Shown piece after piece: positions 6,506 through 6,973 of a stretch of 6,973 nt of DNA (its first letter is position 1; every line of letters starts with the position of its first letter). Where the stretch lies: assembly GCA_946482295.1 (NCBI GenBank), contig CAMLRB010000191.1, positions 1 to 6,973 of the forward strand. Reading direction: 5' to 3'. The translations under genes and the position numbers were made by a program. This stretch comes from an uncultured Bacteriovorax sp. Lineage in GTDB: Bacteria; Bdellovibrionota; Bacteriovoracia; Bacteriovoracales; Bacteriovoracaceae. The notes under the pieces were generated by a model that was given only the letters and a program-made list of their open reading frames with translations, did no database searches and was not told the origin of the DNA.

Positions 6506-6973
6506 TTGATCCTTTAGCAGCAGGGGCCTTAGCTCTTAGTGAAATATCAGCTGCAGCACCTTCACCACCTTCTTCTCCATCAGTTCCGTAAGAAATGATG
6601 TTGACTGATTTACCATCTGATTCGTAGATAAAGTCATTATCCCAAGGATCCTTTGGAACTGTTTCACCATCGATGAAACCGTTAGATGGATAATCTTTAC
6701 ATTCTCTTCCGCCAGTTGGTTTTGTCACAAGTGATTCAAGACCTTGCTCGCTTGTTGGATAGAAACCACACTTACGTCTGAAATCTTTTAATCTTCCTTC
6801 TAAGTTACTCATTTGGATACGAGCAGAGTTGATTTTCCCTTCATCCATTTGATCGAAGAGGCGACCTACAACGAATGTTCCGGCCACAGCAACAAGCGTG
6901 AGGGCAATTAAGATTTCTACGAGCGAGAAACCTTTTTGGTTTTTAGCGAGTTCTTTAATAAACGACTTTTCAT
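6483..6973 (-). CDS. gspG: GspG, major pseudopilin of the type II secretion system (5' end outside window)
   Basis: Major pseudopilin, the subunit that polymerises into the periplasmic T2SS pseudopilus. The reading frame is open to the right edge, with its first complete codon at 6971; the start codon lies outside. A prepilin signal (KNQKG, then FSLVEILIAL) is cut after Gly, with Phe1 and Glu5 of the mature protein visible, followed by one hydrophobic N-terminal helix. The mature part is about 148 residues. Family hallmarks are GFYPTSEQGLESLVTKP (mature 55-71), VPKDPW (91-96) and the C-terminal loop SYGTDGEEGGEGAAADI (113-129), which in known GspG proteins shapes a calcium site. Oddities: Cys54 and Cys77 flank the YPTSEQGL block; the usual DNG before YPT is replaced by KCG; and a tail of about 18 residues (131-148) rich in Ala, Lys and Glu extends beyond the usual end. 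A GTG at 6887 is too late to be the start because it would remove the prepilin signal. Its end overlaps gspH by 23 bp. Confidence 0.97.
   Translation of the reverse strand, partial: EKSFIKELAKNQKGFSLVEILIALTLVAVAGTFVVGRLFDQMDEGKINSARIQMSNLEGRLKDFRRKCGFYPTSEQGLESLVTKPTGGRECKDYPSNGFIDGETVPKDPWDNDFIYESDGKSVNIISYGTDGEEGGEGAAADISLRAKAPAAKGSNEEAPQE
6510..6515 (-). promoter_or_regulatory. Ribosome binding site of gspH
   Basis: AAAGGA on the minus strand, four bases before the ATG at 6505 and inside the last codons of gspG. It supports this ATG even though it makes a rather long 23-residue prepilin leader. Confidence 0.65.

Noticed and set aside
6916..6973. ATG at the right edge as the start of gspG
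   Set aside because: Its frame reaches TAG after 18 codons. The gspG frame is offset by two bases and its start must be outside. A frameshift is not needed, because the leader ELAKNQKG reads well in the gspG frame.
1320..6973. A type IV pilus operon (pilM, pilN, pilO and pilins) rather than a T2SS
   Set aside because: The G-H-I-J-K order, the GspG C-terminal signature, GspK without Glu5 and a single-protein GspL with membrane helix and periplasmic domain all fit T2SS. Only the N-terminal GspL domain resembles PilM.
1..6973. A new defence, phage or mobile system, CRISPR repeats or tRNA genes
   Set aside because: Both strands are accounted for by eight contiguous secretion genes. I saw no repeats, att-like ends, transposase motifs or tRNA-like cloverleaf sequence.

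Overview
The window is a stretch of one minus-strand operon for the inner-membrane and pseudopilus parts of a type II secretion system (T2SS). Eight genes read right to left in the order gspG, gspH, gspI, gspJ, gspK, gspL, gspM, gspN. The first (gspG) and last (gspN) run off the window edges. There is no sign of an RNA gene, mobile element, CRISPR array or plus-strand gene.

Layout, from the right edge leftwards. Positions 6973-2953 encode the five pseudopilins: the major pseudopilin GspG, then the minor pseudopilins GspH, GspI, GspJ and GspK. All five have the type III (prepilin peptidase) signal, a Gly followed by a hydrophobic helix. Each gene overlaps the next by 11-23 bp, provided gspK starts at a TTG rather than at the first ATG of its frame. 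A 52-bp gap is the only real intergenic space. It is followed by gspL (2900-1320), gspM (1316-675, three bases after gspL) and gspN (678 to the left edge, ATGA overlap with gspM). gspN is easy to miss because it has no stop codon inside the window; it accounts for the otherwise empty first 670 bases.

How the parts work together (family knowledge): GspL and GspM form the inner-membrane platform that couples the cytoplasmic ATPase GspE to pseudopilus growth. GspH-I-J-K form the pseudopilus tip and GspG is its shaft. GspN is an AsmA-like envelope protein linked to T2SS loci of deltaproteobacterial and Leptospira type. The remaining components (gspC, D, E, F and the peptidase gspO) are not visible; some may lie upstream, beyond position 6973.

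Organism: the DNA is AT-rich by eye and the proteins are rich in Lys, Glu and Asn. The gene order ending in the short bitopic GspN, together with a PilM-like GspL, suggests a former-Deltaproteobacteria lineage. A Bdellovibrionota/Bacteriovoracales-type bacterium is my best guess, held with low confidence.

This is a recognisable system rather than a new one. Its unusual points are acidic or Pro-rich low-complexity inserts or tails in all five pseudopilins, a GspL that keeps actin-like nucleotide-binding motifs, a cysteine pair in GspG and another in GspN, and two adjacent TTG-initiated genes.
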